Shown piece after piece: positions 53,444-62,768 of a stretch of 64,000 bases of DNA (its first letter is position 1; each line of letters starts with the position of its first letter). Below the pieces are notes generated by a model. The model was given only the letters and a program-made list of their open reading frames with translations. It was not told where the DNA came from and searched no databases. Where the stretch lies: NCBI RefSeq assembly GCF_040811775.1, contig NZ_JBFNXW010000001.1:1116001-1180000 (forward strand). Reading direction: 5' to 3'. Both the position numbers and the translations under genes were made by a program. This DNA is from Balneola sp. MJW-20. Its GTDB lineage: Bacteria; Bacteroidota; Rhodothermia; Balneolales; Balneolaceae.

Positions 53444-53476
53444 TTTGCAAGCAATAGCAGTTGACCGATATATTTC
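53444..53476 (+). promoter_or_regulatory. Candidate promoter of the DUF885 gene
   Basis: TTTG (53444-53447), a 21-bp spacer and TATATTTC (53469-53476) match the Bacteroidota promoter TTTG-N19-21-TAnnTTTG with one mismatch in the last base. It lies 37 bp before the ATG at 53513. Confidence 0.35.
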
Positions 53477-53512
53477 TTTTAATGAATCAGTTTACTTAAT
53501 CAACCAGTTTCC

Positions 53513-55228
53513 ATGCGTAACTTACTATTCATCCTATTTACCGGCTTCCTCCTGTTATCCACTCAAAATGAGCTAAAGGCCCAGTCAGCTGATATAAATG
53601 CATGGATCAATATGTATAATGAAGATCAGGGTGCCTTATCCCGGAAGTATACCCTCCGTACCTCTGACCAGTATTTCGATCGCTTTGATTCCTTCTATTC
53701 CGGTTGGCTCGATCATTTAGAACAGGTCAGCTTTGACCAATTAGAACGGCCATCCCAGGTAGACTTCCTGCTCCTGAAGAACGATATAGAACGTTCCTTA
53801 TACTTTTTAAGGACTGATCGGGCTAAGGTTAAAAGCATCACCGGGTATTTACCGGAGCGTGATTCTATCATGAATTTCATTAACGGACGCAGAAACGGAC
53901 AGTCGGTTGAGGGAAAAGAGGTTGCTTCATGGTTTGATCAATGGGCAGAGCAGACCGAAGCATTACATGCCAAACTGAAAGACTCACAGCCCCTCACTAT
54001 GAAGCAGGCTGCGACTCTGTCGCAAAGCATAAATGATATTAAGAATGGTATTGAAGAAGCGTATGAATTCTATTTCGGATATGATCCGGATCTAACCTGG
54101 TGGGCAGAAAAACCCTTTGACAGGCTCATGAATGTGATGGAAGATTATAGAGGTGTTGCAGCCGATTACATTGACCCGGAAGAGCTAAGCGACGATGGCA
54201 GTGGTATTGACGGAGATCCGATCGGCCGTGAGGAGATCACACGCAGACTGGGATTTGAGATGATCTCATATACCCCGCAGGAGCTGATTGATATTGCCAA
54301 TAAACAGTATGAGTGGTCGTATACGAAAATGCTTAAAGCATCCAATGAAATGGGTTATGGTGACGATTGGAAAGCAGCCCTGGAGCAGGTCAAAACAACC
54401 TACGTTCCGGCCGGGGAGCAGCCGGCCCTGGCTAAAAAACTGGCAGATGAAGCAGTTATCTTCCTGGAAGAACGCGATCTGCTCACCATCCCTGATCTTG
54501 CCAAAGAGAGCTGGAGAATGGTCATGCTGAGCCCGGAGTATCAGAAGATCGCCCCTTTCTTTCTGGGCGGAGAAGTACTGCGGATAGCATACCCCACGAA
54601 TACTATGAGCCATGAGGAGAAGATGATGAGTATGAGAGGGAATAATCCGCATTTTTCAAAAGCAGTAGTACATCATGAACTTATCCCGGGACATCATTTG
54701 CAGCAGTTCATGAATCGCAGATATGCTACGCATCGGAGCAGTTTCCGGACTCCATTCTGGACCGAAGGCTGGGCGCTCTACTGGGAAATGGTGCTATGGA
54801 ATAATGACTTTCCGGAATCTCCGGAAGATAAGATCGGGATGCTGTACTGGAGAATGCACCGGTCAGCTCGTATTGTATTCTCCCTGAATTATCATTTGGG
54901 CAACTGGTCACCTCAGGAGTGCATTGACTATCTGGTAGAAAAGGTGGGGCATGAATATGCAAACGCAGAGGCAGAGGTCCGGCGCTCCTTCGAAGGCAAT
55001 TACGGACCACTCTATCAGATCGCATATATGACCGGTGCCATGCAGTTCTATGCTCTCCGTCTGGAGCTGGTCGAATCAGGACTGATGGATGAAAAGGAAT
55101 TCCATGATACCATTCTCCAAAACGGAGCCATTCCGGTAGCAATGGTAAAAGCATTGCTGACCGATGAGAAACTGAATAAAGATTTCCGGTCAGAATGGAA
55201 GTTCGGGGATTATATTATGGAGAGATAG
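53513..55228 (+). CDS. Exported DUF885-family metallopeptidase
   Basis: The 571-residue protein has a signal peptide (MRNLLFILFTGFLLLSTQNELKAQ) and the DUF885 signature H387-H-E-L-I-P-G-H-H394, followed by FWTEGWALYWE, which provides the downstream Glu expected for a zinc peptidase. The fold is all-helical, related to M32/M3-like peptidases. Substrates are probably peptides in the periplasm or outside the cell. It fits the general picture of an organism feeding on protein: this window also has exported S41, tricorn-like and M28 peptidases. It is divergent from leuS; an uncharacterised exported protein follows after 92 bp. Confidence 0.88.
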   Translation: MRNLLFILFTGFLLLSTQNELKAQSADINAWINMYNEDQGALSRKYTLRTSDQYFDRFDSFYSGWLDHLEQVSFDQLERPSQVDFLLLKNDIERSLYFLRTDRAKVKSITGYLPERDSIMNFINGRRNGQSVEGKEVASWFDQWAEQTEALHAKLKDSQPLTMKQAATLSQSINDIKNGIEEAYEFYFGYDPDLTWWAEKPFDRLMNVMEDYRGVAADYIDPEELSDDGSGIDGDPIGREEITRRLGFEMISYTPQELIDIANKQYEWSYTKMLKASNEMGYGDDWKAALEQVKTTYVPAGEQPALAKKLADEAVIFLEERDLLTIPDLAKESWRMVMLSPEYQKIAPFFLGGEVLRIAYPTNTMSHEEKMMSMRGNNPHFSKAVVHHELIPGHHLQQFMNRRYATHRSSFRTPFWTEGWALYWEMVLWNNDFPESPEDKIGMLYWRMHRSARIVFSLNYHLGNWSPQECIDYLVEKVGHEYANAEAEVRRSFEGNYGPLYQIAYMTGAMQFYALRLELVESGLMDEKEFHDTILQNGAIPVAMVKALLTDEKLNKDFRSEWKFGDYIMER

Positions 55229-55320
55229 CAGTAATTTTTAAAAAATACCCGATTTATCCTTTCATAATATTTCTCGATTCGCTACTATCCTAAATAATTG
55301 ATTTTACGATTAATCGGGAT

Positions 55321-56361
55321 ATGTATCATTATTTGTTCAGCCGGCTGATACCGGCATTTTTTATTTGTCTCCTCTTAACTCCAGTTTCGAATGCCCAGAT
55401 TATAAGATGTGATGGATGCCAGAATACCGACAGCCGTGTTGAAAATTCAGGCTATATCAAACTGGATCTAAATGTCGATTCAGTAAAACTAAATATCGAC
55501 AATGATTTCGATAACATCAGATATTACCAGAACGGGGACTCCATAGCCCTGAGTCCCGGGCAACATTATTTTGTATTAACATGGCCCTTTGATGAACCGG
55601 CACAATATTATCATACACTTACCGAAGGTAAAACTACAGTTCTTGTGCACCGTTTCAATAAGGACCGGGAGATAACCGGCATTGTGCTAGATCGCAACTA
55701 TGCAGCAAGTGATTATTTTGGATCGAATCTTATACTGCAGACCGATCCCGACTCTGAGATATGGTATAAGGACAACCCGGTCGGGAAAGGATTTATAAGT
55801 CTGAATGCAGAGCGGGGAAAACAACAGTTTGAGATTAGGAACCCTGATTTTGGGAACCGTTCAATCACCATTGATAATCGTACAGACCGGATATCTTATC
55901 ATTCCCTATATACAAGACCGGAAAAAAAATTCATTTTACTGTTATCACCCCTGCCTGGAGCTGCTCAGCTTCTCAAAAGACAAAAGAAAAAAGCTCTGAC
56001 CATAATCGGGAGTGCTTTGGTCAGTGGTGGTTTACTGGCATTCGCAGACCGCAGATACAATAATGAGGTATCAAAGCTTAATACCATCAGATCACAGTAT
56101 GTGGGGGCCTCAACAGTTGAACGGGCTGAGAGGCTTGGAAGTCAAATGGAAGACCAGATCTCCGTGGTTGACCGAAGTAGTCTTTACAGGAACCTTTCGC
56201 TGATCCCTGTCATCTCAGTTCTGGCCTGGAATTTGTATGATGCCTTCTTTAGTGAACCAAACGGAGGTTACCGCAAAAAGATCCCACTGAGAGCCTACAT
56301 TGAAACAAATTCGGTAAGCGGAAACTTATATCCTACTGTCAACCTGAGTATCAGCCGTTAA
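55321..56361 (+). CDS. Exported protein with PEGA-like domain and two C-terminal membrane helices
   Basis: I do not recognise a named family for this 346-residue protein. A signal peptide (residues 1-25, ending SNAQ) is followed by a CDGCQN motif and two beta-rich, PEGA-like segments (for example LNVDSVKLNIDNDFDNIRYYQNGD and LQTDPDSEIWYKDNPVGKGF). The C-terminal third contains SPLPGAAQLLKRQKKKAL, a hydrophobic helix (~227-243), a charged coil, and a second helix (~292-310). PGAAQ(L/I) followed by a basic stretch and helices recalls DUF5683-type proteins. The next gene starts 1 bp after its stop and encodes a lipoprotein, so the two are surely co-expressed and probably act together in the envelope. 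Confidence 0.6.
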   Translation: MYHYLFSRLIPAFFICLLLTPVSNAQIIRCDGCQNTDSRVENSGYIKLDLNVDSVKLNIDNDFDNIRYYQNGDSIALSPGQHYFVLTWPFDEPAQYYHTLTEGKTTVLVHRFNKDREITGIVLDRNYAASDYFGSNLILQTDPDSEIWYKDNPVGKGFISLNAERGKQQFEIRNPDFGNRSITIDNRTDRISYHSLYTRPEKKFILLLSPLPGAAQLLKRQKKKALTIIGSALVSGGLLAFADRRYNNEVSKLNTIRSQYVGASTVERAERLGSQMEDQISVVDRSSLYRNLSLIPVISVLAWNLYDAFFSEPNGGYRKKIPLRAYIETNSVSGNLYPTVNLSISR

Positions 56362-56362
56362 T

Positions 56363-58600
56363 ATGTTCATAAACAGATCGCATATTCTCATACTTTTTCT
56401 CACTTTTATCCTGATAGGCTGTGTTACAGGACCAGATTATGAAAGAGACAATCCAAATGATCCTGAAAGTGATAATTTCATTCCGCCCACTCCAAAATGG
56501 GTTGATAATATTTCCGGTCAGTATTTGTTCGATTCGGAAAATAAAAGTATAACTTTTAAGTGGCTGGATGGAGATTATGAGGAAGGATATATCATCGAAA
56601 AGAAACTGGGCGAAGAAGGAGCATTTACTGAACTTGCAAGGCTACAGGAAAATGATACCAGTTTTGTAGATAACTCAGGATATTTTGCAGACCCAACCTA
56701 TTACAGGGTATCAACCTACATTCGCAGTGAGATCAGAGATTCTGTAGACTACACCTCAGAGCCGCTGGAATTCAAGATTGAATTTAACTCATTACACGGT
56801 ATCGATTATTTCTTCTTTGAGGATAATTCTCAGATTGAAGCCAGAATTATCAGAAGAAACAACGACAATCTTATTACTTTTGAAAGCGGATTTATATTGG
56901 ACTATAAGCAGAACTCAGATCAGGAAGACTGGGAAACCCTTGATACTCTGTTTTGGGGCGAATATAACCTGGAGAGGATCATACAAGATATTCCTCTGAA
57001 TGTATTTCACCTTCAGTATCGGTTGACTCGATTTCTCAGGACCGGGGAGAGAGATATTCAATTGCTTGAATCCCGGGATATGGATGAGTTCATAAGAGAT
57101 ATCCGAAATCCTGAGTTTGAAATGGTCGATGAACTCACAACAAATGTGTTCTGGCAGCATGATCATCAGCCGGAAGGGGTAATCGTATACTTTAGAACTA
57201 ATTACGAAGATTATGAATTAGCCGCTCGAGATACAGTTTACTCTGGTATAGAAGACCGGTTTCTCACATATGACGGTATATTTTCTGGGGGTTTTCTGGA
57301 AATCGGTGTGCAACCCTTTTCCGGATCCAATTTTGGACGGGTTGCCTGGCTGGGATATAGCAAGGGTATTTCAAATCCAGCTCCCCTTAATCCGGCCATC
57401 CGGGATGAGGGAAACGGGGGTTTAACCCTTAGCTGGGATATTGGTTGGCCTCAGATCCCTGTTTCAGGATATATTATCAGCAGATCAACACTGAATGAAA
57501 CGCTGTCTCCTTATGATACCGTTGCTGCCGGAGTCAATACCTATACTGATGAGCAAGTTTTACCTACACAGTCTTATAAGTACAGTGTCCGGTCTTATCT
57601 ATCAACTAATAGTGACTCGCTACAAATAAGGTATCAAAATGCATTAGTAAACGAAGTGGTCCTGAACAGGGATAAATACTATGCGTCTATTGCGGAAAGT
57701 GAATTCGGAAGATTTTATGCTGCTTATGACCAAAATAACCAGCTTTTGGATGTATATGATGAGAACGGAAATATGGTTAGAAGTCTCAACCTGCCCGTAC
57801 CCGCCAACCTTCCAGACCAGACTCCAGCAGTCCGAAATATAAAATTCAACAGAGATCAAAGCTACCTTGCATATCTGACCATTGCTCAGAATATTGAACC
57901 CTGGAATAATATCCGGCTAACCGTGGTGGATATAAATACCGGAAGCTACTTCACGTATGATAATCCGGACTTTAATACTGCAACTGATATTTTCTTTCCT
58001 CAGGATAATGATACCCTTATTATTGTGGAGAGCGGTCAGCTTATCAAATTCGACCTAGAGACAGAGTCCGCTTCAGGAACGGTCCCCGGATATAATAGTT
58101 CAGTAATGCTTCAGGGATTACTGGATTCGGAGAACCTGATTATCAGCAGTTCAGTAGGAGGAGCTACGGAATTCTATCTGCACAATACGGTCAGCAACAA
58201 CAAAACAATCATCGAGCAAGCAGAGGCATCATTGAAGGAAATTGATTATACCAACGGAGTGATCTTTTATACTACAGATGCAGGACTCTATTCCTATGAT
58301 GTGATGAGCAATTCAAAGAGTTTCATTACAGCTGAGATCCGAACTGAGAATTCTCAAATACTGTCCAGGATCAGAAACAGTTCATTATGGTACTATTCAA
58401 GTTTCGGTTTCGGAAATACCATTTATGATGAGGAGACCGATCGGACGTTTTCACTCAATCTGAGTATACCTGACGATAGTAATTTTTCACATTTGATCGC
58501 ACGTCAGCCATATTATGATCTAAGTTCCGGCAGATACCGTATGGTTACGGTAACCGGTTTGCACTCCTATTCTTATACTCAGGGCTGGGTTACCTATTAG
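56363..58600 (+). CDS. Large lipoprotein with fibronectin type III-like and propeller-like domains
   Basis: The 745-residue protein has a lipobox at Cys20 (FILIGC). A fibronectin type III-like domain is visible near 45-135 (ITFKWLDGDYEEGYIIEKK ... YYRVSTYI) and another near 345-425 (LTLSWDIGWPQIPVSGYIISRS ... YKYSVRSYL). The last ~300 residues contain propeller-like blades (LDVYDENGNMVRSLNLP, LTVVDINTGSYFTYDN, LIKFDLETESASG). No enzyme motif is seen. It probably sits on the outer membrane as a binding protein for a polymer or a partner protein. Its gene starts 1 bp after the preceding envelope-protein gene, and its stop overlaps the convergent luxC-like stop by 4 bp. Confidence 0.7.
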   Translation: MFINRSHILILFLTFILIGCVTGPDYERDNPNDPESDNFIPPTPKWVDNISGQYLFDSENKSITFKWLDGDYEEGYIIEKKLGEEGAFTELARLQENDTSFVDNSGYFADPTYYRVSTYIRSEIRDSVDYTSEPLEFKIEFNSLHGIDYFFFEDNSQIEARIIRRNNDNLITFESGFILDYKQNSDQEDWETLDTLFWGEYNLERIIQDIPLNVFHLQYRLTRFLRTGERDIQLLESRDMDEFIRDIRNPEFEMVDELTTNVFWQHDHQPEGVIVYFRTNYEDYELAARDTVYSGIEDRFLTYDGIFSGGFLEIGVQPFSGSNFGRVAWLGYSKGISNPAPLNPAIRDEGNGGLTLSWDIGWPQIPVSGYIISRSTLNETLSPYDTVAAGVNTYTDEQVLPTQSYKYSVRSYLSTNSDSLQIRYQNALVNEVVLNRDKYYASIAESEFGRFYAAYDQNNQLLDVYDENGNMVRSLNLPVPANLPDQTPAVRNIKFNRDQSYLAYLTIAQNIEPWNNIRLTVVDINTGSYFTYDNPDFNTATDIFFPQDNDTLIIVESGQLIKFDLETESASGTVPGYNSSVMLQGLLDSENLIISSSVGGATEFYLHNTVSNNKTIIEQAEASLKEIDYTNGVIFYTTDAGLYSYDVMSNSKSFITAEIRTENSQILSRIRNSSLWYYSSFGFGNTIYDEETDRTFSLNLSIPDDSNFSHLIARQPYYDLSSGRYRMVTVTGLHSYSYTQGWVTY

Positions 58601-59658
58601 CGCTCATTATTGATCAAGGTTCTGATCACATCCACCCCGTCCGGTTTCCACCAAAGATCCGGACGCTGAGCTTTGGACACTAACTCCGTCTCCACACCTT
58701 CGATCCTGTTCCCGGTGGTATATACACTTTGAAGTTGTTTTCCGGCTTTCGAAACCATTTCCCGGACCTTTGCTTCATCACCGGGTACCCAGTTCACCAC
58801 CCGGTCATATTTGGGCAGCTCGTCCGTCTCTTGTATCAGAAAATGATCCAGCCAGGCCTGAGATCGCTCTATAGCTTTATTAAATGCAAACTGATACTCA
58901 ACGCCCGGACTGACTTTTCCTTCCGGCGGGTTATGCATCCAGAACAACTCAATATAGTCTGTCATCTCACACTTAAAGGAATCCAGCCGGTAAGGACTCA
59001 CCACGATCGCCACCGACCGGCAGCCTTGCCCTTCATACCTGAGAACAGCTTCGGCAAAGTCTTTCATCGTTTCCGGATCTTTATTATCCAGATATACCAT
59101 AGAATATTTAGCGGTACGGATATGATAACCGGCTTCTGCTCTGGTAGCCTTTATCCCGGCGATCTCTTTTTTAATCACCTCAACACTGTCTTCAGATCCG
59201 GCAAATATTACTTCATCTGCATTCAGTTCTCTGAATGCATTTAGGTCCGTACTGAATTGGATCTCACTTCCGGTCAGTTCATGCTCTGCCAGCTTCAGGA
59301 AGCTCTGCATCAGATAGGGATCTTTTCTGGACAATTTCCCATAATAGTCCGCTCCAGACAATATTACTCCCAGTGCCGTTTGAAAACCAACCAATGGTAA
59401 ATTTCCGGCATGCAGACATAAAACTTTCTTGCCGGCTGCGGATCTCTCATCCTTCAATCCGCTCCGTTCAGCCCATTCCCTGATCTGCCCGCTTTCTACA
59501 TTTCTTTTTAATACCCGTATCTGATACCGGATATCTTCAGTGCTGAATAATCCTTCGCTTACTGTCTTGTCGATGGCTTTCTTAAGGGCAAAGTTATCCG
59601 GTTGCAGCCATTTCTTAACTGCACTCTCCACATGTGCTATGTGCTTGGTCATGTTCAT
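58597..59658 (-). CDS. LuxC-like acyl-CoA/acyl-enzyme reductase
   Basis: The 353-residue NADPH-dependent reductase is of the LuxC family, which converts activated fatty acyl groups to aldehydes. C213 in YEGQGCRSVAIVV is the acyl-accepting cysteine, in the context known from LuxC. GLSRKDPY-like KLSRKDPYL and FAGSEDSVE are further family traits. It is shorter than Vibrio LuxC (about 480 residues), as usual for the Bacteroidota form. The luxE-like gene lies 3 bp upstream in the same operon, so the pair can form a fatty-acid reductase. No luciferase gene (luxAB) is present, so bioluminescence is not implied. Aldehyde for another lipid pathway is the likely product. Confidence 0.85.
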   Translation of the reverse strand: MNMTKHIAHVESAVKKWLQPDNFALKKAIDKTVSEGLFSTEDIRYQIRVLKRNVESGQIREWAERSGLKDERSAAGKKVLCLHAGNLPLVGFQTALGVILSGADYYGKLSRKDPYLMQSFLKLAEHELTGSEIQFSTDLNAFRELNADEVIFAGSEDSVEVIKKEIAGIKATRAEAGYHIRTAKYSMVYLDNKDPETMKDFAEAVLRYEGQGCRSVAIVVSPYRLDSFKCEMTDYIELFWMHNPPEGKVSPGVEYQFAFNKAIERSQAWLDHFLIQETDELPKYDRVVNWVPGDEAKVREMVSKAGKQLQSVYTTGNRIEGVETELVSKAQRPDLWWKPDGVDVIRTLINNER

Positions 59659-59661
59659 ACT

Positions 59662-60648
59662 TCAGTCTCTGTCGATAAGGAAATTACAACCTCTCAGGTC
59701 GGAGGGGTTCCACCTGCCTAGTACTCTGAATGAGCCATCGGGTCGCTGTACGCCCCGGTCTCCGGTCAGTATAAAAGCACAGGAATATACATTTGCGAGG
59801 TCAATGATCCCTATCAGTCCTTCATCTCCGGGATCTGCTTTTTTTAACGGGTTATAAGGGTCTCTGATGCTGATCTGCATCCAGGGTACAGCTTTGAACC
59901 ATTCATCACCCTGGCTGTAAGCCTGACTAAGTAGTTCCGTCATGCCGTATTCTGAGTGAACCTGCACTTCCGGCACCCCGAACCCCTCCGCCAGGGCTGA
60001 GTGCAGATCTTCTCTGCTCATTTCTCTCCGATGAGTTTTCATTCCTCCGGTTTCAATGATGATACTATCTTCAGGAAGTTTACAGTCACCCCTTTCAAGA
60101 AGATCCAGTAGTCCGAATGCTGCACCGAACAGAATCATGGTCCGACCACTTCCAGAAATTTTATCAACTTCCTTCCTATTCAATGATTCATTCAGATCAA
60201 GAAACCTGCTCCATCCGCTTTCATCATGACTAATTAAATGATCCAGCATATAGATCAGCGATGATTGCGGATTGTCACTGTATCCCGGAGTATAAGCCAG
60301 GAGCACCGGGTCCTGCACATCATAGAATGTTTCAAACCCTTTAAGGATGGACATATGATAGATCTCTGCATCTTTCACCTTATGACGGCTCCTTTTCATG
60401 CCGGTGGTACCGCTGCTTCTGAATTCAAGATCTGCTTCAGCGGAGGCATCCGGGATATACATTTCTGCTTCACGAAAAGCCTCAACCGGAATTAGAGGGA
60501 TCTGTGTAAGTGTTAATGGATCGGTCTCTCCTAAAGCCTTACAGAACCTTTGATACACTTCATTGTTTTCAAACTGATATTTAAAAACACTGAGTGCTTT
60601 TTCCCGGAAGCTCAGATCATTATTAAATATAAAAGACGGATCGATCAT
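59662..60648 (-). CDS. LuxE-like acyl-protein synthetase
   Basis: The 328-residue member of the adenylate-forming LuxE family activates a fatty acid with ATP and transfers it through a C-terminal cysteine to the LuxC reductase. S78-S-G-T-T-G83 is the ATP-binding motif, and C321 in the final RGCNFLIDRD corresponds to the acylated cysteine near the C-terminus of Vibrio LuxE. The gene overlaps the upstream NHL-protein gene by 4 bp and precedes luxC by 3 bp, a strongly coupled arrangement. The fatty-acid source could be the acyl-ACP thioesterase encoded at 33590, but that is speculation because the two loci are 25 kb apart. Confidence 0.85.
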   Translation of the reverse strand: MIDPSFIFNNDLSFREKALSVFKYQFENNEVYQRFCKALGETDPLTLTQIPLIPVEAFREAEMYIPDASAEADLEFRSSGTTGMKRSRHKVKDAEIYHMSILKGFETFYDVQDPVLLAYTPGYSDNPQSSLIYMLDHLISHDESGWSRFLDLNESLNRKEVDKISGSGRTMILFGAAFGLLDLLERGDCKLPEDSIIIETGGMKTHRREMSREDLHSALAEGFGVPEVQVHSEYGMTELLSQAYSQGDEWFKAVPWMQISIRDPYNPLKKADPGDEGLIGIIDLANVYSCAFILTGDRGVQRPDGSFRVLGRWNPSDLRGCNFLIDRD

Positions 60649-61484
60649 TGAGTGAATTCAATACGGAAAAGACGGTTTTTCTGTAAAACATATATTCTTT
60701 CATTGAACCACTGTATGTCGGTGATCAGCCCGTCATAGGGTAAGGATAGATTTCTGGTTCTGACCAGATCTGTATCAAGGAATAAGTCATTTTCGACGGT
60801 AACCCCCACTTCATTTTGGCCGTCAGTGGTCCAGTTTTTAAGCATATTTGTGGCTCTGAAATTCCGGTAGTTTCCCCCTTCAGATACAAGATGAATTCCT
60901 TCTACAAGTTCGGTTTTATGATCGAAAATATAGAGCTGATTACCCACACTGATCATATTCACCGGCTCTTTGATCTCATCCGGTAGCGGGAATCCCAGTA
61001 AGGTGTTACCATCCAGATCAAAATGCCGGACCTCACGCGTGATGGTATCAATAAAAAAAACTTCACCGAATTTATTTACTGTGATGAGAAAAGGCTGATA
61101 ACGCTGACGGTAACCAAAATCATCGCTTGCTTCAATAGTACTCAGAAACTGTCCGCGCCGGTCAAATACACTTACCCGGTTATTATTCCGGTCGGTAACA
61201 TAGATCTTCATTCCGTTAGCTCCATGTACATCCACCGGGTGATCAAACTGATAGGAACCGGATCCCTTACCGCCAATGGTCCAGAGTTCCTCTCCGTTTT
61301 CATTGATCTTAGATAGCTTGTTCTCTGAGGTGTGCAGTATATAGATTCCCTGACTGCTTACATAAAGGTCAGAAGCATTGTTTATGTTATCTGTGATCAG
61401 CTTGATTCTTGCGGCAGTATCCTGCCCCTTAAGGCTGAAAGAAGTAACAGATACCAATAAGATCAGGAAGGAAAGAAATTTCAT
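60645..61484 (-). CDS. Exported NHL-type beta-propeller protein
   Basis: The 279-residue protein has a signal peptide (MKFLSFLILLVSVTSFSLKG) and six propeller-like blades, with NHL-type repeats such as GSYQFDHPVDVHGANGMKIYVTDRNNNRVSVFDRRGQF. It has no catalytic motif. It lies between purD and luxE and overlaps both by 4 bp (ATGA at each junction), so its expression is tied to theirs. Its location outside the cytoplasm makes a direct part in purine synthesis or acyl reduction unlikely. A scaffold or binding role in the envelope is the modest inference. Confidence 0.8.
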   Translation of the reverse strand: MKFLSFLILLVSVTSFSLKGQDTAARIKLITDNINNASDLYVSSQGIYILHTSENKLSKINENGEELWTIGGKGSGSYQFDHPVDVHGANGMKIYVTDRNNNRVSVFDRRGQFLSTIEASDDFGYRQRYQPFLITVNKFGEVFFIDTITREVRHFDLDGNTLLGFPLPDEIKEPVNMISVGNQLYIFDHKTELVEGIHLVSEGGNYRNFRATNMLKNWTTDGQNEVGVTVENDLFLDTDLVRTRNLSLPYDGLITDIQWFNERIYVLQKNRLFRIEFTQ

Positions 61485-62767
61485 CCGAGATGTTTGAGCC
61501 CTTTAGCTCCAATATCGCCCCGGTAATATGCTTTGTCAAAATCTATTTTCCGGATAGCTTCATAAGCATTGTCAATGGCAGCTTGCAGGGTCTTTCCAGA
61601 ACCAACCACATTTAGTACTCTGCCGCCGTTAGTTAAAAGCTTGGTTCCTTCGGATCTGGTGCCGGCATGAAATACAAGGGTATCCAGTTCTGCCTTTTCC
61701 AGTCCTTTGATCTCTTTTCCTTTCTCATAGGAACCGGGATATCCTCCGGAAGTAAGGACCACACAGCAGCGGTAAAGCTCATCAAGCTCTACTTCCGTTT
61801 CCCGCAGATTACCGTTCAGGCATGATACAATAATTTCCAGCAGATCTGATTCCAGTCTCGGGATGATCACCTGACATTCAGGATCTCCGAAGCGGCAGTT
61901 ATATTCCACTACTTTGGGTCCCTCTTCTGTGATCATCAGGCCGCAATACAGAAATCCCACATAGGGATTACCTTCTTCTTTCATACCATTTACTGTCGGG
62001 GCAATGATATTCTTTTCAACGGCCTCCAGAATTTCCTTTGTAACTACAGGAGCGGGGGAATAAGCACCCATTCCGCCCGTATTCAGCCCGGTATCTCCTT
62101 CCCCGGCTCTTTTATGATCCTGTGCATTTCCGATCACCTGGTAGCTTTCACCATCACAAACAGCAAACACTGAGGCTTCTTCCCCGGTCATAAATTCTTC
62201 AATGACCAGCCTTGATGAGGCTTCCCGTAACGAAGAACTATTTTTCAATTCTTTCAGGAAGCTCATAGCCTCCTCTTCATTCTCAGGAATAAATACTCCT
62301 TTACCTCCGGCCAGGCCATCGGCCTTCAGTACTATCGGATAAGAATTATTTTCTTTTATGTAATCAGCGGCAGCATCAAAATCTTCCTGGTCAAAGGCCT
62401 TATAGGCAGCTGTAGGAATATTATGTCGCTGCATGAATTCCTTGGCAAACTCTTTGGAACCTTCCAGCATGGCTGCCTGCTGACGGGGGCCGAATACTTT
62501 ATGTCCCTCTGCTTCCAGTTTGTCTACAAGTCCTTCAACAAGTGGTTGTTCGGGTCCCACTACTGTAAGATCAATATGGTGTTCTTCAATGAAATCTTTA
62601 ACCGCGGAATGGTCCGATACATCAAGTACCGCATTTTCACCCAACTCAGCTGTACCTGGATTTCCGGGTGCGGTATAAAGCCGGTTCAGTTTCTCAGATG
62701 AAGCGATACCCCACGCAAGAGCATGCTCTCGTCCCCCGCTGCCGATCAGAAGTACGTTATATGACAT
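61481..62767 (-). CDS. purD: Phosphoribosylamine-glycine ligase (GAR synthetase)
   Basis: The 428-residue ATP-grasp enzyme catalyses step 2 of de novo purine synthesis. The N-terminal VLLIGSGGREHALAWG, the ATP-grasp LKADGLAGGKGVFIP, NTGGMGAYSPAP and the metal-binding EYNCRFGDPECQV are all present. Length is standard. The start is 1 bp after the tpiA stop, and its stop overlaps the NHL gene. Other pur genes are not in the window, so purD is separated from any purine operon. Confidence 0.96.
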   Translation of the reverse strand: MSYNVLLIGSGGREHALAWGIASSEKLNRLYTAPGNPGTAELGENAVLDVSDHSAVKDFIEEHHIDLTVVGPEQPLVEGLVDKLEAEGHKVFGPRQQAAMLEGSKEFAKEFMQRHNIPTAAYKAFDQEDFDAAADYIKENNSYPIVLKADGLAGGKGVFIPENEEEAMSFLKELKNSSSLREASSRLVIEEFMTGEEASVFAVCDGESYQVIGNAQDHKRAGEGDTGLNTGGMGAYSPAPVVTKEILEAVEKNIIAPTVNGMKEEGNPYVGFLYCGLMITEEGPKVVEYNCRFGDPECQVIIPRLESDLLEIIVSCLNGNLRETEVELDELYRCCVVLTSGGYPGSYEKGKEIKGLEKAELDTLVFHAGTRSEGTKLLTNGGRVLNVVGSGKTLQAAIDNAYEAIRKIDFDKAYYRGDIGAKGLKHLG

Positions 62768-62768
62768 A

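Noticed and set aside
53334..53450. A 39-codon N-terminal extension of LeuS
   Set aside because: The family starts at the YSPEKIExKWQ region; the extra residues have no LeuRS similarity.
58729..59244. A 171-codon plus-strand frame inside the luxC-like gene
   Set aside because: Antisense to a gene with catalytic motif and operon context; residue composition is rich in F, H, R and I as expected for a reversed frame.
58597..60648. Bioluminescence locus
   Set aside because: Only LuxC- and LuxE-like genes are present; no luxA, luxB or luxD is found in the window.
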